Assembly: GCA_045535505.1 (NCBI GenBank)
Contig: JAZSLU010000047.1
Coordinates: 1-34,016, forward strand
DNA length: 34,016 nt
Source of the DNA: CAKSST01 sp045535505
Lineage (GTDB): Bacteria; Bacillota; Clostridia; Oscillospirales; Acutalibacteraceae
Direction: 5' to 3'
The translations under genes were made by a program, and so were the position numbers. Position 1 is the first letter of the stretch. Each line of letters starts with the position of its first letter. The notes under the pieces were generated by a model that was not told where the DNA came from, ran no database searches, and saw only the letters and a program-made list of their open reading frames with translations. Positions 24,229 to 33,293 of this stretch are shown here, one piece after another.

Positions 24229-25162
24229 TTACGTGTTCAAATTTGCCACCCTCAACAAACTCTCTTAACAAAGAATCTTGCGGCAAAATGTTTATATCCA
24301 ATTTCTCAAACAATTTTATCCCATCAGCAATTTTATCAACATAAATGCTGTCACGCAAACCCTTTGACAAATCACAAAGCATTTCTAAAGAGCGTGTACG
24401 AAACAAACAGTTTTCGTAAGCGTGATAAGTGTCAATAGTTTCATCCGCTTCATTTATAAAAGGCACAATCCACTTCTTCTCGCCCTGACATACGTCACGC
24501 CACATCTTTATGGTGTTAGACGGAGTTGAATTTCTGTAAATACTGTCCCTTGTCATTCTGCGGCAGAAACGCATCTGTTCGCCCGAAAGCAAAACAGACC
24601 CATCATTTGATAACACGTCACTTGCAACACTGATAAACAACTTAAATACAGCGTTTTTCGGCAACTTTTCATAAAGCAGAGGGTTAAGAGCATGAAGTCC
24701 CTCAACAATAAGCAAGCCGTTGTCTTTAAGAGTAATATCCAATGTCTTGTCAGAGCGGGATGACGTATTAAAATCAAACACAGGAGCTTTGCAACTTTTC
24801 TTTTCAATAAGTTGCGACAAGCATCCCTCAAGCAACTTTAAATCAAGCGAATAAACCGTTTCCACATCATAAGTTCCGTCATCGTTAAGCGGCAACTGTT
24901 CGCGATTAAGATAAAAGTTATCTAACGAAAGAATTTGCGCCGTAATTCCCTTGTTTTTTAACGTATCGCTCAGTAAATGTGAGGTTGTGGTTTTACCCGA
25001 ACCCGAAGGTCCCGCTATCATAACAATTTTTATGTTTTTATTTTCTTTAAGCCTTTGTGCCAGCGCATCAAGTTTGTTGTGATATATTCTGTCACAGCGT
25101 TGCACAAAATCTTTTGCATCCTTAATAATAGCATCATTAATATATGATACCGTATTTTTCAT
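24224..25162 (-). CDS. udk: Uridine kinase-family nucleoside kinase
   Basis: A 312-residue P-loop kinase of the uridine kinase/phosphoribulokinase family, which would phosphorylate uridine or cytidine with a nucleoside triphosphate. The Walker A loop is GPSGSGKTT at 51-59; the following LSLDNFYLNREQLPLNDDGT has the substrate-binding aspartate, and LLIVEGLHALNPLL the Walker B strand. Many clostridial relatives carry an N-terminal TGS-type region (~550 residues in all), missing here. I chose ATG 25162, with AAAGAG upstream, which overlaps the hemZ 3' end. The last codons ACT TAG lie inside the inverted repeat of the adjoining element, so the C-terminus may have been altered. Confidence 0.82.
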   Translation of the reverse strand: MKNTVSYINDAIIKDAKDFVQRCDRIYHNKLDALAQRLKENKNIKIVMIAGPSGSGKTTTSHLLSDTLKNKGITAQILSLDNFYLNREQLPLNDDGTYDVETVYSLDLKLLEGCLSQLIEKKSCKAPVFDFNTSSRSDKTLDITLKDNGLLIVEGLHALNPLLYEKLPKNAVFKLFISVASDVLSNDGSVLLSGEQMRFCRRMTRDSIYRNSTPSNTIKMWRDVCQGEKKWIVPFINEADETIDTYHAYENCLFRTRSLEMLCDLSKGLRDSIYVDKIADGIKLFEKLDINILPQDSLLREFVEGGKFEHVT

Positions 25163-26612
25163 AAAACTCTTTAACCTTCCCCTTTCTCTCAATAATTTCA
25201 TTAAATCTGCTTATATATTCGTAAGGATATTTAAAATTAAATACCCGTTCAATTTCATTTCCATTCCCACGGCGCAGTTTTGTAACAGCAGACGCGCCAC
25301 AAGCCAAAACGGTATGGGTTTCGTCCATAATATATACGTTATAAAAACCCTCGTAGCCTTTCTTTGCATAGCCTGTGTTTTCAAGATTTCCCACCGTCTT
25401 GCTCTGTCTGTACATATAATATGGCAAAAGCCCACATTCTTTTAATCTTAAATTGGCACTGTCAACCATTTGTGAAGCACCGTTGCCATCATTTGTAAAC
25501 TCCTCACCCGCTTTTGTCATATTAGATGAACGTTTCATGCTAAGAGAATGCACCGTAACAGATTCGGGGTTTAACCGGATAATTTTATCAAGCGTTTTTT
25601 CAAAGCTTTTATCACTGTCACCAGGCAATCCGGCAATAAGGTCGGTATTTATGTTGTCAAAACCTGCCTGTCGTGCCATTTCAAAGGCTTCAAAAAATTG
25701 TTTTTCCGTGTGTTTTCTGCCAATACCCTTAAGTACGTCATCATTAAGTGTTTGAGGGTTAATGCTAATTCTCGTAGCGCCGCAGCGCTTAATAACCTCA
25801 AGTTTTTGGCTTGTTATAGTATCAGGTCTTCCCGCCTCAACAGTATATTCAAGAATATTATCAAGGTCAAAATTATCTGACACAGCAGTCATGATTTTTT
25901 CAATTTGGTCTGTTTCAAGGCTTGTGGGTGTACCACCGCCAAAATAAACCGTCATTAATTTTAAGTTTAAATCTTTTGCAATTTTTGCGGTTTGTACAAT
26001 TTCTTTGCACAAAAGGTCAACGTACGGCACAATAAGCTTCTTTGCCTGTTCAACCGAATGCGACACAAACGAGCAATATGAGCAACGGCTCGGACAAAAA
26101 GGAATAGAAATGTACAAACTGAACGCATCAGGTGTTGATGCTTTAATTATATTTTCCTCCGACGCCGAAACCTCTTTGCAAAGGTTAATCTTTTGTTGGC
26201 TAACCTTAAGCATTTTATCAAAATAGCTTTCAGCGTACTCCTGCCCAAAATTGGTTTTAAGTCTGCCGAACAATTTAGCGGGACGCACTCCGGTTAATAT
26301 TCCCCATTGTGATACAACGCCTGTTATTTCGCAAAAACAATCATAAAGTTGCACAGCTAACAACCGCTCACACTCTTTTTCAAAATCCTGCGTGTTTTTA
26401 TCAAGTTTGGTCTGCTTATTGGCAACCTTATTGTTAAGATAAAGCGCCGCTTTAAGCAAAACAAAATCACTGCCGTCCTCAATAACCGTTTCGGCTCGAG
26501 GCGTTTCAATACTAAAATTATTCTGCACGGCAATTTTTTCAAAAGGCAAAAATATACGGCACAGTTTTTCAAGTTCATATTCAAAATTGTGGTTTATAAG
26601 ACAAAGAATCAT
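25137..26612 (-). CDS. hemZ: Radical SAM coproporphyrinogen dehydrogenase-like protein HemZ
   Basis: A 491-residue radical SAM enzyme of the HemZ branch of the HemN family. The iron-sulfur cluster motif CPSRCSYC gives Cys173, Cys177 and Cys180; FGGGTPTSL, typical of HemN-like proteins, follows. An N-terminal extension of about 165 residues distinguishes HemZ from HemN/HemW. The role in Clostridia lacking a full haem pathway is unclear. The ATG overlaps the stop of the upstream MBL gene (ATGA), and the stop lies inside the kinase gene, so this is a tightly coupled operon. Confidence 0.9.
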   Translation of the reverse strand: MILCLINHNFEYELEKLCRIFLPFEKIAVQNNFSIETPRAETVIEDGSDFVLLKAALYLNNKVANKQTKLDKNTQDFEKECERLLAVQLYDCFCEITGVVSQWGILTGVRPAKLFGRLKTNFGQEYAESYFDKMLKVSQQKINLCKEVSASEENIIKASTPDAFSLYISIPFCPSRCSYCSFVSHSVEQAKKLIVPYVDLLCKEIVQTAKIAKDLNLKLMTVYFGGGTPTSLETDQIEKIMTAVSDNFDLDNILEYTVEAGRPDTITSQKLEVIKRCGATRISINPQTLNDDVLKGIGRKHTEKQFFEAFEMARQAGFDNINTDLIAGLPGDSDKSFEKTLDKIIRLNPESVTVHSLSMKRSSNMTKAGEEFTNDGNGASQMVDSANLRLKECGLLPYYMYRQSKTVGNLENTGYAKKGYEGFYNVYIMDETHTVLACGASAVTKLRRGNGNEIERVFNFKYPYEYISRFNEIIERKGKVKEFYEKYGIIY

Positions 26613-27232
26613 AAAATGCGCCCCACAATATAAGGATTGTGCTTTTTTTCATATTCCAAAGTCGTGCAGTCCATATGACCCGGATATATGTCGTAATCAC
26701 CATCAAGATTTACGAGTATTTTTATAGATTCCAATAGAGTTCTAAAATCACCCGAAGGAAAATCATATCTTCCGATAGTACCGCAAAATAACGTATCACC
26801 AGTGAAAATTATGCGGTCAATCACATAACATACCGAGCCCTGTGTGTGTCCGGGTGTGTGTAACACCTTAACGTTGACATCACCGCAGGATATTAAACTG
26901 CCGTGCTCAACCAAAATATCAGCCCTTATAGGCTTGTGATATTCGCAAAACTTATCAGCAAGACTGAAATCGGTGTCATAAAGCCCCTGCTCGTCAAGCT
27001 TGTGTATCACAATTTTTGCACTACAATAATCTTTAATATCAGCAGCAGCACCCACATGGTCAAAATGTCTGTGCGTTAGCAAAATATATCTTTCTTTTTC
27101 GCGGTTTGCATCAATCTGTGCTTTAAGTTCATCGCACAAGATACAAGGGTCAACAATAATCTGTGCTTTGTCGGTGTTTAAAACATAGCAGTTTGATTGC
27201 ACCACGCCCGCTGTTATACATTCAATTTCCAT
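26609..27232 (-). CDS. Metallo-beta-lactamase fold hydrolase (glyoxalase II-like)
   Basis: A 207-residue protein with the complete zinc-binding set of the MBL superfamily: THRHFDHVG, HTPGHTQGS, GDTLFCGTIGR and YPGHMD. Relatives include glyoxalase II and other thioester hydrolases; the substrate is unknown. The ATG at 27232 overlaps the dtd stop (TGATG) and has GGAG nine bases upstream; a TTG at 27247 would add five residues. Its place between dtd and hemZ is common in Clostridia. Confidence 0.9.
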   Translation of the reverse strand: MEIECITAGVVQSNCYVLNTDKAQIIVDPCILCDELKAQIDANREKERYILLTHRHFDHVGAAADIKDYCSAKIVIHKLDEQGLYDTDFSLADKFCEYHKPIRADILVEHGSLISCGDVNVKVLHTPGHTQGSVCYVIDRIIFTGDTLFCGTIGRYDFPSGDFRTLLESIKILVNLDGDYDIYPGHMDCTTLEYEKKHNPYIVGRIL

Positions 27233-27690
27233 CAAGATTTTCTCCAAATATCAGTGTCAAGATTAATGGTGACAGGGCCATCATTCAATAACTCAACTGC
27301 CATAGATGCACCAAAAACGCCTTTTTCAACAGTTTTAACGCCGCATTTTTCAAGACACTCACAATAATATTCATATAATTGGTTTGCTCCGTTAGGTTCC
27401 ATAGCATATTCAAAAAAAGGCCTGTTTCCCTTTTTGGTGTTGGCGCAAAGTGTAAATTGTGATATAGCAAGCGCTTGGCCGCCAATATCAAGCAACGACA
27501 AATTCATCTTGTCATTATCATCACAAAAAATGCGTAGATTTGCAGTCTTTTGAGCCAAAAGTTCTGCTTGCTCTTTTCCGTCGCCATTTACGACACCAAG
27601 CAAAACAAGCAACCCTTTTTCAATTTTGCCTACCGTTTTGCCATCAACCTTAACAGATGCAAAACTTACCCTTTGAATACAAGCCTTCAT
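27232..27690 (-). CDS. dtd: D-aminoacyl-tRNA deacylase
   Basis: A 152-residue homodimeric enzyme that frees tRNA from D-amino acids and mischarged glycine. It has SQFTL at 77-81 and NDGPVT at 136-141, matching the family's two catalytic motifs (SQFTL and NxGPVT), and the start MKACIQRVSFASVKVDG is typical. It lies 11 bases after rsh. Confidence 0.96.
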   Translation of the reverse strand: MKACIQRVSFASVKVDGKTVGKIEKGLLVLLGVVNGDGKEQAELLAQKTANLRIFCDDNDKMNLSLLDIGGQALAISQFTLCANTKKGNRPFFEYAMEPNGANQLYEYYCECLEKCGVKTVEKGVFGASMAVELLNDGPVTINLDTDIWRKS

Positions 27691-27701
27691 TTTTTCACCT
27701 T

Positions 27702-29891
27702 CTATGAATTTGTACGTTCAACCGCAAATACACCAAGCAATTTTTTAAGATGTGCAACCACACTTTGCAAATGTCCCTTGTTCTCAACAGTAAGCGTTAC
27801 GGTTATCACGCAGCTTCCATTTTTAAGTTGACGCGCATTAACAGCGTGAATAGGAATGTGCATGTTGTAAAGTGCGGTAGTAATATCAACCAGCATACCG
27901 TCACGGTCCATACCTGTAATCTGCAAGGTTGAGGTAAACTTGGTATGTTGCTGTGTTGCCCAATGCGCCGGAATCCAACGGTCTGCTTCGGGGCAACCAT
28001 TAAGGTCACGAGGCACGTTTGTACAGTCGGCTTTGTGTATAGAAACACCGTGACCGCGCGTAATAAATCCAATAATATCATCACCCGGCAAAGGAGCGCA
28101 GCACTTTGAAAGTTTGATAAGGCAATTATCAATACCCTCAACGACAACACCCTCTGGCGAATGTGTAATTCTTTGAGGCGTAACAAGTTCTTCAACCGTC
28201 GCCGGACGAGAAGCCTTAACAATTCGGTTGTATGCCTCTTTTATACGGGGCATAATTTTTGAAAGCAAAATACCACCGTAACCTATTGCCGCATAAAAAT
28301 CATCAACGCAGTCATAACGGTTTTTACGAGCAATATCCTCAAGGAATTTTTGCATCTCATCAGTTTCAAGATTAATGCCGTTACGGTAAAAATCTCTCTC
28401 AAGGTCAGCTTTACCGGCTGCAATGTTTTCCGTACGTCGTTCTTTCTTAAACCAGTTGCGAATTTTAGACTTTGCTTGGTTTGTCACAGCAATATTAAGC
28501 CAATCTCGGCTAGGTCCTTTTGTTACCTGTGAGGTCGTAATAATATCAATTATCTCGCCAGTTTTTATCTCGTGATTAAGCGGTACCATACGACCATCAG
28601 CTTTCGCACCGGTCATACGCAAGCCAACCTGTGAATGTATGGCAAAAGCGAAGTCAATAACTGTCGCACCGACAGGCAGGTTAATAACGTCACCCTTAGG
28701 TGTAACGGCAAAAACATCCTCTGTTGCGAGGTCGGTTTTAATGCTCTGTACAATACTTTCTGAGTTTTCAGCGTCACGTTCGCTGTCAAGAATCTGTCTT
28801 ATCCATGCAAGACGTTCTTCCATCCTTGCATCAGAGTCGCTTATACCTTCTTTATATTTCCAGTGCGCCGCAATACCAAGTTCTGCAGTGTGATGCATCT
28901 CAAAAGTTCTGATATGAATTTCAAAAGGAACACCGTCACGACCGATAACAGTGGTGTGAAGCGACTGATACATATTAGGCTTAGGTGTAGAAATATAATC
29001 TTTAAATCTACCGGGTATTGGACGAAACATATCGTGCATTATACCTAAAATGTTATAGCAGTTATTTATAGTGTCGGTAATAATCCTCAAAGCCGAAACA
29101 TCATAAATTTCTTCAAAGTTTCTGCCTTGCATATACATTTTTCTGTAAATGCCGTGTATAGATTTAACCCTGTTTTCAATTTTTATCTCAGCATTAGGCA
29201 ATTCTTCTCTAAGTCTGCATAAAATTTTGTCGCTCAAGTTATCAAGCACCTGTTTTCTGAACTGATGCTTGTTTTCGAGCAAATTTTCAATTTCTGCATA
29301 AGCAATGGGGTCAAGCAACTGTATAGAGCGGTCCTCAAGTTCTTCCTTTACGGGACGAATACCAAGCCTATGCGCAATAGGCGCATAAACCTCGATGGTC
29401 TCAAGCGCAATGTCTCGTTGTTTTTGTTCGCTGTGACCGCATATAGTTCTCATGTTATGCAAACGGTCAGCAAGTTTAATAATAACAACTCGAATGTCGT
29501 TTGACATAGCAATAAGCATCTTGCGTAAATTCTCCGACTGCTGCTGTTCAGCCGTAACAAGCGGCAACTTACCAAGCTTTGTAACACCGTCAACAAGCAA
29601 CGCCACATTCTTGCCAAACTTCTTTTCAATTTCCCTCAAGGTTATAGGAGTGTCCTCAACAACGTCATGCAACAACGCAGCCGCAACCGACTCGCTATCC
29701 ATACCCATCGAAGCAACTATACAAGCAACCGAAAACGGATGAGTATAATACTCATCGTTGGTTTTACGCATCTGTCCGTCGTGCGCCAAAATGCATTGTT
29801 CCCATGCACGTTCAACAAGGTCTATATCGTGATTACCCTGCTCTGCTAAAAGGTCCATAAGCATTTTATGGTCTTGCACTTTATTATTCAT
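27702..29891 (-). CDS. relA: Bifunctional (p)ppGpp synthetase/hydrolase of the RelA/SpoT (Rsh) family
   Basis: A 729-residue stringent-response enzyme. The N-terminal HD hydrolase domain keeps its metal and catalytic residues (His51, His75-Asp76, Glu79-Asp80, and LADRLHNMRT further on). The synthetase domain follows, with RFKDYISTPKPNMYQSLHTT and EIHIRT, then a TGS domain (VFAVTPKGDVINLPVGATVI), a conserved-cysteine region (CCAPLPGDDIIGF) and an ACT domain at the C-terminus. Both activities look intact, as in the single long Rsh of Gram-positives. The start overlaps the recJ stop as ATGA. Confidence 0.96.
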   Translation of the reverse strand: MNNKVQDHKMLMDLLAEQGNHDIDLVERAWEQCILAHDGQMRKTNDEYYTHPFSVACIVASMGMDSESVAAALLHDVVEDTPITLREIEKKFGKNVALLVDGVTKLGKLPLVTAEQQQSENLRKMLIAMSNDIRVVIIKLADRLHNMRTICGHSEQKQRDIALETIEVYAPIAHRLGIRPVKEELEDRSIQLLDPIAYAEIENLLENKHQFRKQVLDNLSDKILCRLREELPNAEIKIENRVKSIHGIYRKMYMQGRNFEEIYDVSALRIITDTINNCYNILGIMHDMFRPIPGRFKDYISTPKPNMYQSLHTTVIGRDGVPFEIHIRTFEMHHTAELGIAAHWKYKEGISDSDARMEERLAWIRQILDSERDAENSESIVQSIKTDLATEDVFAVTPKGDVINLPVGATVIDFAFAIHSQVGLRMTGAKADGRMVPLNHEIKTGEIIDIITTSQVTKGPSRDWLNIAVTNQAKSKIRNWFKKERRTENIAAGKADLERDFYRNGINLETDEMQKFLEDIARKNRYDCVDDFYAAIGYGGILLSKIMPRIKEAYNRIVKASRPATVEELVTPQRITHSPEGVVVEGIDNCLIKLSKCCAPLPGDDIIGFITRGHGVSIHKADCTNVPRDLNGCPEADRWIPAHWATQQHTKFTSTLQITGMDRDGMLVDITTALYNMHIPIHAVNARQLKNGSCVITVTLTVENKGHLQSVVAHLKKLLGVFAVERTNS

Positions 29892-31897
29892 TGCTTGTCA
29901 CCTCCCGATGTCAATTTAACATAATACTCTGAATTGTTAAGGTCTGAGTGTACACCCTCAACACGTTTAATTTGATTTTCCTTTTGTGCAATAACCCCCA
30001 TCTGCAAAAGAATATCCTTGCAAATAAGAATTTTACCCACAGGCATCTGTGCCATCAAATGATTTATAACGTATGTATCCGACCCATTTGCAGCATAAGC
30101 CCTAAAAACCGTTGCAACGTCATCTCTCGTTGGCGTTATATCACAGTAATTTTTATATTCGCCACAAACAAAACTGTCATAAAGCGAAATCTGTTTGGGT
30201 AAATTACTGTCATCAATTCCATTAAGACGAATATACTTTACAACCAAATTAAGTTGTTTTGCACCGTTATATTCACCCGCCGCCATTGTAAAAGCAATAT
30301 CAACAATATCACCCACCGCAAAACCGAATTCACTTTGCGGCACAGAAAACATCATCGCCTGCAAAACGCTGCTTTGTTTTGAAAAAAGCAATCTCAAATG
30401 TTTGCCGTTGCCAACAGGCGTAATTCTGTCCAGTCGCAATCCAACAATACCAAAAAGCGGCATACGGTTGCCGGCGCCAAAGGGTTCAAACAACGACACA
30501 ATTTCAGCCATCTCAATTGATATTGCAGCAACATTTAAAAGACAATCAACATTAACTGTCGGCAATGCTAAGGGCGTCGTTTTTGCCCATTCATTTAATC
30601 TTTGACGCAATTCATCAATGTTTTTTACATCAAGTGTTAACCCGGCCGCCAACTTATGACCGCCGAATTTTGTTAAAATATCAGAAGCACTGGCAATACA
30701 ATCAAATATCGAAAAACCTTCAATACCCCTTGCCGAGCCGATCGCTTTGTCACCATCACAAGAAAGCACTATTGAGGGTCTGCCATACTTTTCACAAAGT
30801 CTCGCCGCCACAATACCAACAACACCGTGATGCCAACCTTTGCCCTCTACAACTATAACCCTGTCGTGCATTAAAGAACGAGCCTCAATAATCTCAATTG
30901 CGCTTTTGGTTATTTCTTGTTCAACATTTTGTCTTTCAATGTTTGTAGAATTAATCTCTTTTGCAAGTTCCAAAGCTGCTTCATAATCGTTTTGCAACAG
31001 CAAACTTACTGCAATATCAGCCGAACCCATGCGCCCTGCCGCATTAATGCGAGGTACAATACCAAAAGAAACTGCACCGGCACTTAGGGGCTTTCCTTTA
31101 AGTCCCGAAACCTCTAAAAGCGCCTCAATGCCGCATCTGCTGCTGTGTCGCATAACATCAAGTCCCGCCTTGACAACCGCACGGTTTTCATTTGTCAGCG
31201 GCATAATATCACCAATAGTAGCAATGGCAACTAAATCGGCATATTTGTAAAGCAATTCTTCAGGTGCTTTGTCTTCTATTGCACAAATAAGTTTATATGC
31301 AACAAAAGCACCACAAATATCTTTATATTCACTTGCACAATCATTTCGGTGACAATCAACCACAGCCGCAGCATTTGGCAACTGTTGGGTCGGCAAATGG
31401 TGGTCTGTAACCACAACCGTCATGCCAAGTGACGTTGCAAGTTCAATTTCATCATAAGCGTTTATGCCGTTATCAACAGTAATAATGGTCTGCACACCCT
31501 GATTGTATAAACGCTGTACGGCATCAGCGCTCATACCATATCCCTCTTCTTCTCTATTAGGAATATAATAAATCACCCTTGCGCCTCGTTGTCTAAGGTG
31601 GTCATAAAGCATGGCAGTTGCAGTAACACCATCACAGTCATAATCACCATAAATTGCAATAAGTTTGTCATTATTAATTGACTCATTAACTACTATTGCC
31701 GCTTTTTCCATATCTGCCATCGAAAGCGGGTCGGTAATATAAATATCGTTAGAGAGCATCTCTTCAATATCATAAGGCTCATCTATTCCACGACAAACGG
31801 CAAGCAACGCAACAAATGGGTCAATATCACACTCATTTGCTATACTATTAATCTTAATCTTATCAACCTTATTTATATGCCATTGTCTGAAAATCAT
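29888..31897 (-). CDS. recJ: Single-stranded-DNA-specific 5'-3' exonuclease RecJ
   Basis: A 669-residue DHH-superfamily nuclease used in recombinational and mismatch repair. The manganese-binding motifs are present: DYDCDG at 85-90 and DHH at 165-167, with the DHHA1 region (GIVAARLCEKYGRPSIVLS, GSARGIEGFSI, FGGHKLAAGL) downstream. The ATG has GGTGAG upstream. It is the first gene of the recJ-relA-dtd-MBL-hemZ operon. Confidence 0.95.
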   Translation of the reverse strand: MIFRQWHINKVDKIKINSIANECDIDPFVALLAVCRGIDEPYDIEEMLSNDIYITDPLSMADMEKAAIVVNESINNDKLIAIYGDYDCDGVTATAMLYDHLRQRGARVIYYIPNREEEGYGMSADAVQRLYNQGVQTIITVDNGINAYDEIELATSLGMTVVVTDHHLPTQQLPNAAAVVDCHRNDCASEYKDICGAFVAYKLICAIEDKAPEELLYKYADLVAIATIGDIMPLTNENRAVVKAGLDVMRHSSRCGIEALLEVSGLKGKPLSAGAVSFGIVPRINAAGRMGSADIAVSLLLQNDYEAALELAKEINSTNIERQNVEQEITKSAIEIIEARSLMHDRVIVVEGKGWHHGVVGIVAARLCEKYGRPSIVLSCDGDKAIGSARGIEGFSIFDCIASASDILTKFGGHKLAAGLTLDVKNIDELRQRLNEWAKTTPLALPTVNVDCLLNVAAISIEMAEIVSLFEPFGAGNRMPLFGIVGLRLDRITPVGNGKHLRLLFSKQSSVLQAMMFSVPQSEFGFAVGDIVDIAFTMAAGEYNGAKQLNLVVKYIRLNGIDDSNLPKQISLYDSFVCGEYKNYCDITPTRDDVATVFRAYAANGSDTYVINHLMAQMPVGKILICKDILLQMGVIAQKENQIKRVEGVHSDLNNSEYYVKLTSGGDKQ

Positions 31898-31953
31898 TGC
31901 TCTCTCACCACACTTATCATTAAAAACTTATATACCAATACCTATTCTATAAT

Positions 31954-31982
31954 ATTTTACCATTATATATCGATATTTTCAA
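31954..31982 (-). promoter_or_regulatory. Candidate sigma-A promoter of the recJ operon
   Basis: TTGAAA (31982-31977), 17 bases, TAAAAT (31959-31954) on the minus strand, about 57 bases before recJ. Confidence 0.5.
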
Positions 31983-32032
31983 GAAAATAAGCGTTAATTT
32001 GCAATAATTTTATAATATTTTAAAAAAGATTC

Positions 32033-32061
32033 TTGATTTTATGAAAACGATGTAGTATAAT
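32033..32061 (+). promoter_or_regulatory. Sigma-A promoter of tRNA-Leu
   Basis: TTGATT (32033-32038), 17 bases, perfect TATAAT (32056-32061), 15 bases before the tRNA. It diverges from the recJ promoter. Confidence 0.75.
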
Positions 32062-32075
32062 AACCCTTGCACCGT

Positions 32076-32162
32076 GCCGGTGTGATGGAATTGGCAGACG
32101 TGCTGGACTCAAAATCCAGTGGTGGCGACATCGTGTGGGTTCGAGTCCCACCACCGGCACCA
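32076..32162 (+). tRNA. tRNA-Leu (CAA anticodon)
   Basis: An 87-base class II tRNA with acceptor GCCGGTG/CACCGGC, encoded CCA at 32160-32162, a long variable arm (TGGCGACATCGTG) and anticodon loop CTCAAAA with CAA at 32110-32112. The 3' end abuts phage genes, so it is a likely integration site. Confidence 0.95.
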
Positions 32163-32166
32163 ACCG

Positions 32167-32192
32167 AAAAACCGCTTTAAATAGCGGTTTTT
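32167..32192 (+). terminator. Rho-independent terminator of tRNA-Leu
   Basis: AAAACCGCT pairs with AGCGGTTTT around TTAAAT, followed by TT, five bases after the CCA. Confidence 0.8.
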
Positions 32193-32278
32193 CCTTTTAT
32201 ATAGCGGGTTTTCGGCCTTTTTTAAGTGCAAAAAATATTAACAAAATTATATAAATATTAATAAAAATATATCAAAAA

Positions 32279-32302
32279 TGCACACGAAAATGCACACGAA
32301 AA
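32279..32302 (+). repeat. Two tandem copies of a 12-bp sequence near the prophage boundary
   Basis: TGCACACGAAAA occurs at 32279-32290 and again at 32291-32302 without mismatch, about 120 bases from the tRNA and in non-coding DNA. Short direct repeats flanking an attachment core can be arm-type integrase or excisionase sites, but no binding can be shown here. Confidence 0.7.
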
Positions 32303-32311
32303 CAAAAAAGT

Positions 32312-32343
32312 AAGGAGCTGACTCAACATTGAGTTAGCTCCTT
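32312..32343. terminator. Terminator after the endolysin gene
   Basis: AAGGAGCTGACTCA pairs with TGAGTTAGCTCCTT around a tiny loop, with one G-T pair. T-rich sequence lies on both sides, so it can stop transcription of the minus-strand lysis genes and also from the plus strand. Confidence 0.75.
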
Positions 32344-32375
32344 TTGTTGTTTATACATTATATATAATATGTACG

Positions 32376-33083
32376 CTACACGTTTTTTAATACCGCCCTG
32401 GTATTCTTTCCGCAAACACCGTCAACTTTTAAGCCTTTATCCTGCTGCAAATGCGAGATTGCTTTTGTGGTGTTCTTTCCACAAACACCGTCAATCTTAC
32501 CGCAATTGTAGCCTTTAGCGTTCAAATGCCACTGCACCCACTTAACGCCCTCACCTTTGCTGCCACGCTTAATATTGACTGTAGGCTCTTTATAAGAACA
32601 AACTGCAGGCTTTTTAATACCAAAATAATCATAGAACGATTTTGAACCGTTAATTCTCGATATTGATTTATTACCTTTTGTTTCATCTCCCCACCACTTT
32701 GAGCCGTCACGGACGTCAACGTGTGTTGAGTTAGCCGATATGTAACCTATGCCTGTAAAGCCCAAGCTCTCTGCAGCGCAGCAAACCAATTTTGCTGAAA
32801 TTTTACCGTCAGCATTATAACAGACTATATCCACCGCCTTACCTTTGGTGTGCTGTCCACTGCCGCTACCACCTACAGCCTTGTCGTGCTTTGCAGTACG
32901 GTAACCGCTGTTAATAACCATCTTTTTACAATCAAGCTTTATTCGTAACTTTTCAAGCTTGTCCACAAGTGCTGTATCAATCAGCACCTTGTCACCATCA
33001 CTGCAGGCAAACTCTTTTACCTTAAAATGCTCTGATAGTTTCTTGCTGCCGTCAATGCTCTTTGAATAGGTTTTAACTGCCAT
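32376..33083 (-). CDS. Phage endolysin: M15-type peptidase with C-terminal peptidoglycan-binding repeats
   Basis: A 235-residue lysin. Residues ~15-125 are a peptidase M15-like domain with SGYRT at 59-63 and zinc ligands expected at His78, Asp85 (GQHTKGKAVDI) and His121 (THVDV), the D-Ala-D-Ala carboxypeptidase/L-Ala-D-Glu endopeptidase fold. Residues ~170-235 form a peptidoglycan-binding region in which DGVCGKNT occurs twice (198-205 and 221-228), each followed by a short helix. There is no signal peptide, so release depends on the holin encoded just upstream. Confidence 0.87.
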   Translation of the reverse strand: MAVKTYSKSIDGSKKLSEHFKVKEFACSDGDKVLIDTALVDKLEKLRIKLDCKKMVINSGYRTAKHDKAVGGSGSGQHTKGKAVDIVCYNADGKISAKLVCCAAESLGFTGIGYISANSTHVDVRDGSKWWGDETKGNKSISRINGSKSFYDYFGIKKPAVCSYKEPTVNIKRGSKGEGVKWVQWHLNAKGYNCGKIDGVCGKNTTKAISHLQQDKGLKVDGVCGKNTRAVLKNV

Positions 33084-33084
33084 A

Positions 33085-33282
33085 TTATTTATCCCCCTTT
33101 GTTACACTCAGCGCTTTATTACCAAGCAGATATGTAGAAATAACCGCCATTAAAACCGATACCGTTGCAATGGTCTTGTCCGCATACGGAATATTCCAAA
33201 TAGGCTCTAACCCTATCAATAAAGCATTGATAATGGTTAAACTGTTCAATACGTATTTTGATATTTTCTTAATCTTTTCCAT
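33085..33282 (-). CDS. Phage holin
   Basis: A 65-residue protein with a lysine-rich start, two hydrophobic segments (about residues 11-27 and 38-54) and a charged tail, the plan of a small two-span holin. It lies one base from the endolysin start, and its RBS is GGAGTGG-like. It would form the membrane holes that let the lysin out. Confidence 0.8.
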   Translation of the reverse strand: MEKIKKISKYVLNSLTIINALLIGLEPIWNIPYADKTIATVSVLMAVISTYLLGNKALSVTKGDK

Positions 33283-33293
33283 AGTACCACTCC

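Noticed and set aside
32262..32319. Short plus-strand frame through the 12-bp repeats, as a possible integrase remnant
   Set aside because: Only about 18 codons between stops, of low complexity; it cannot be assigned to a protein.
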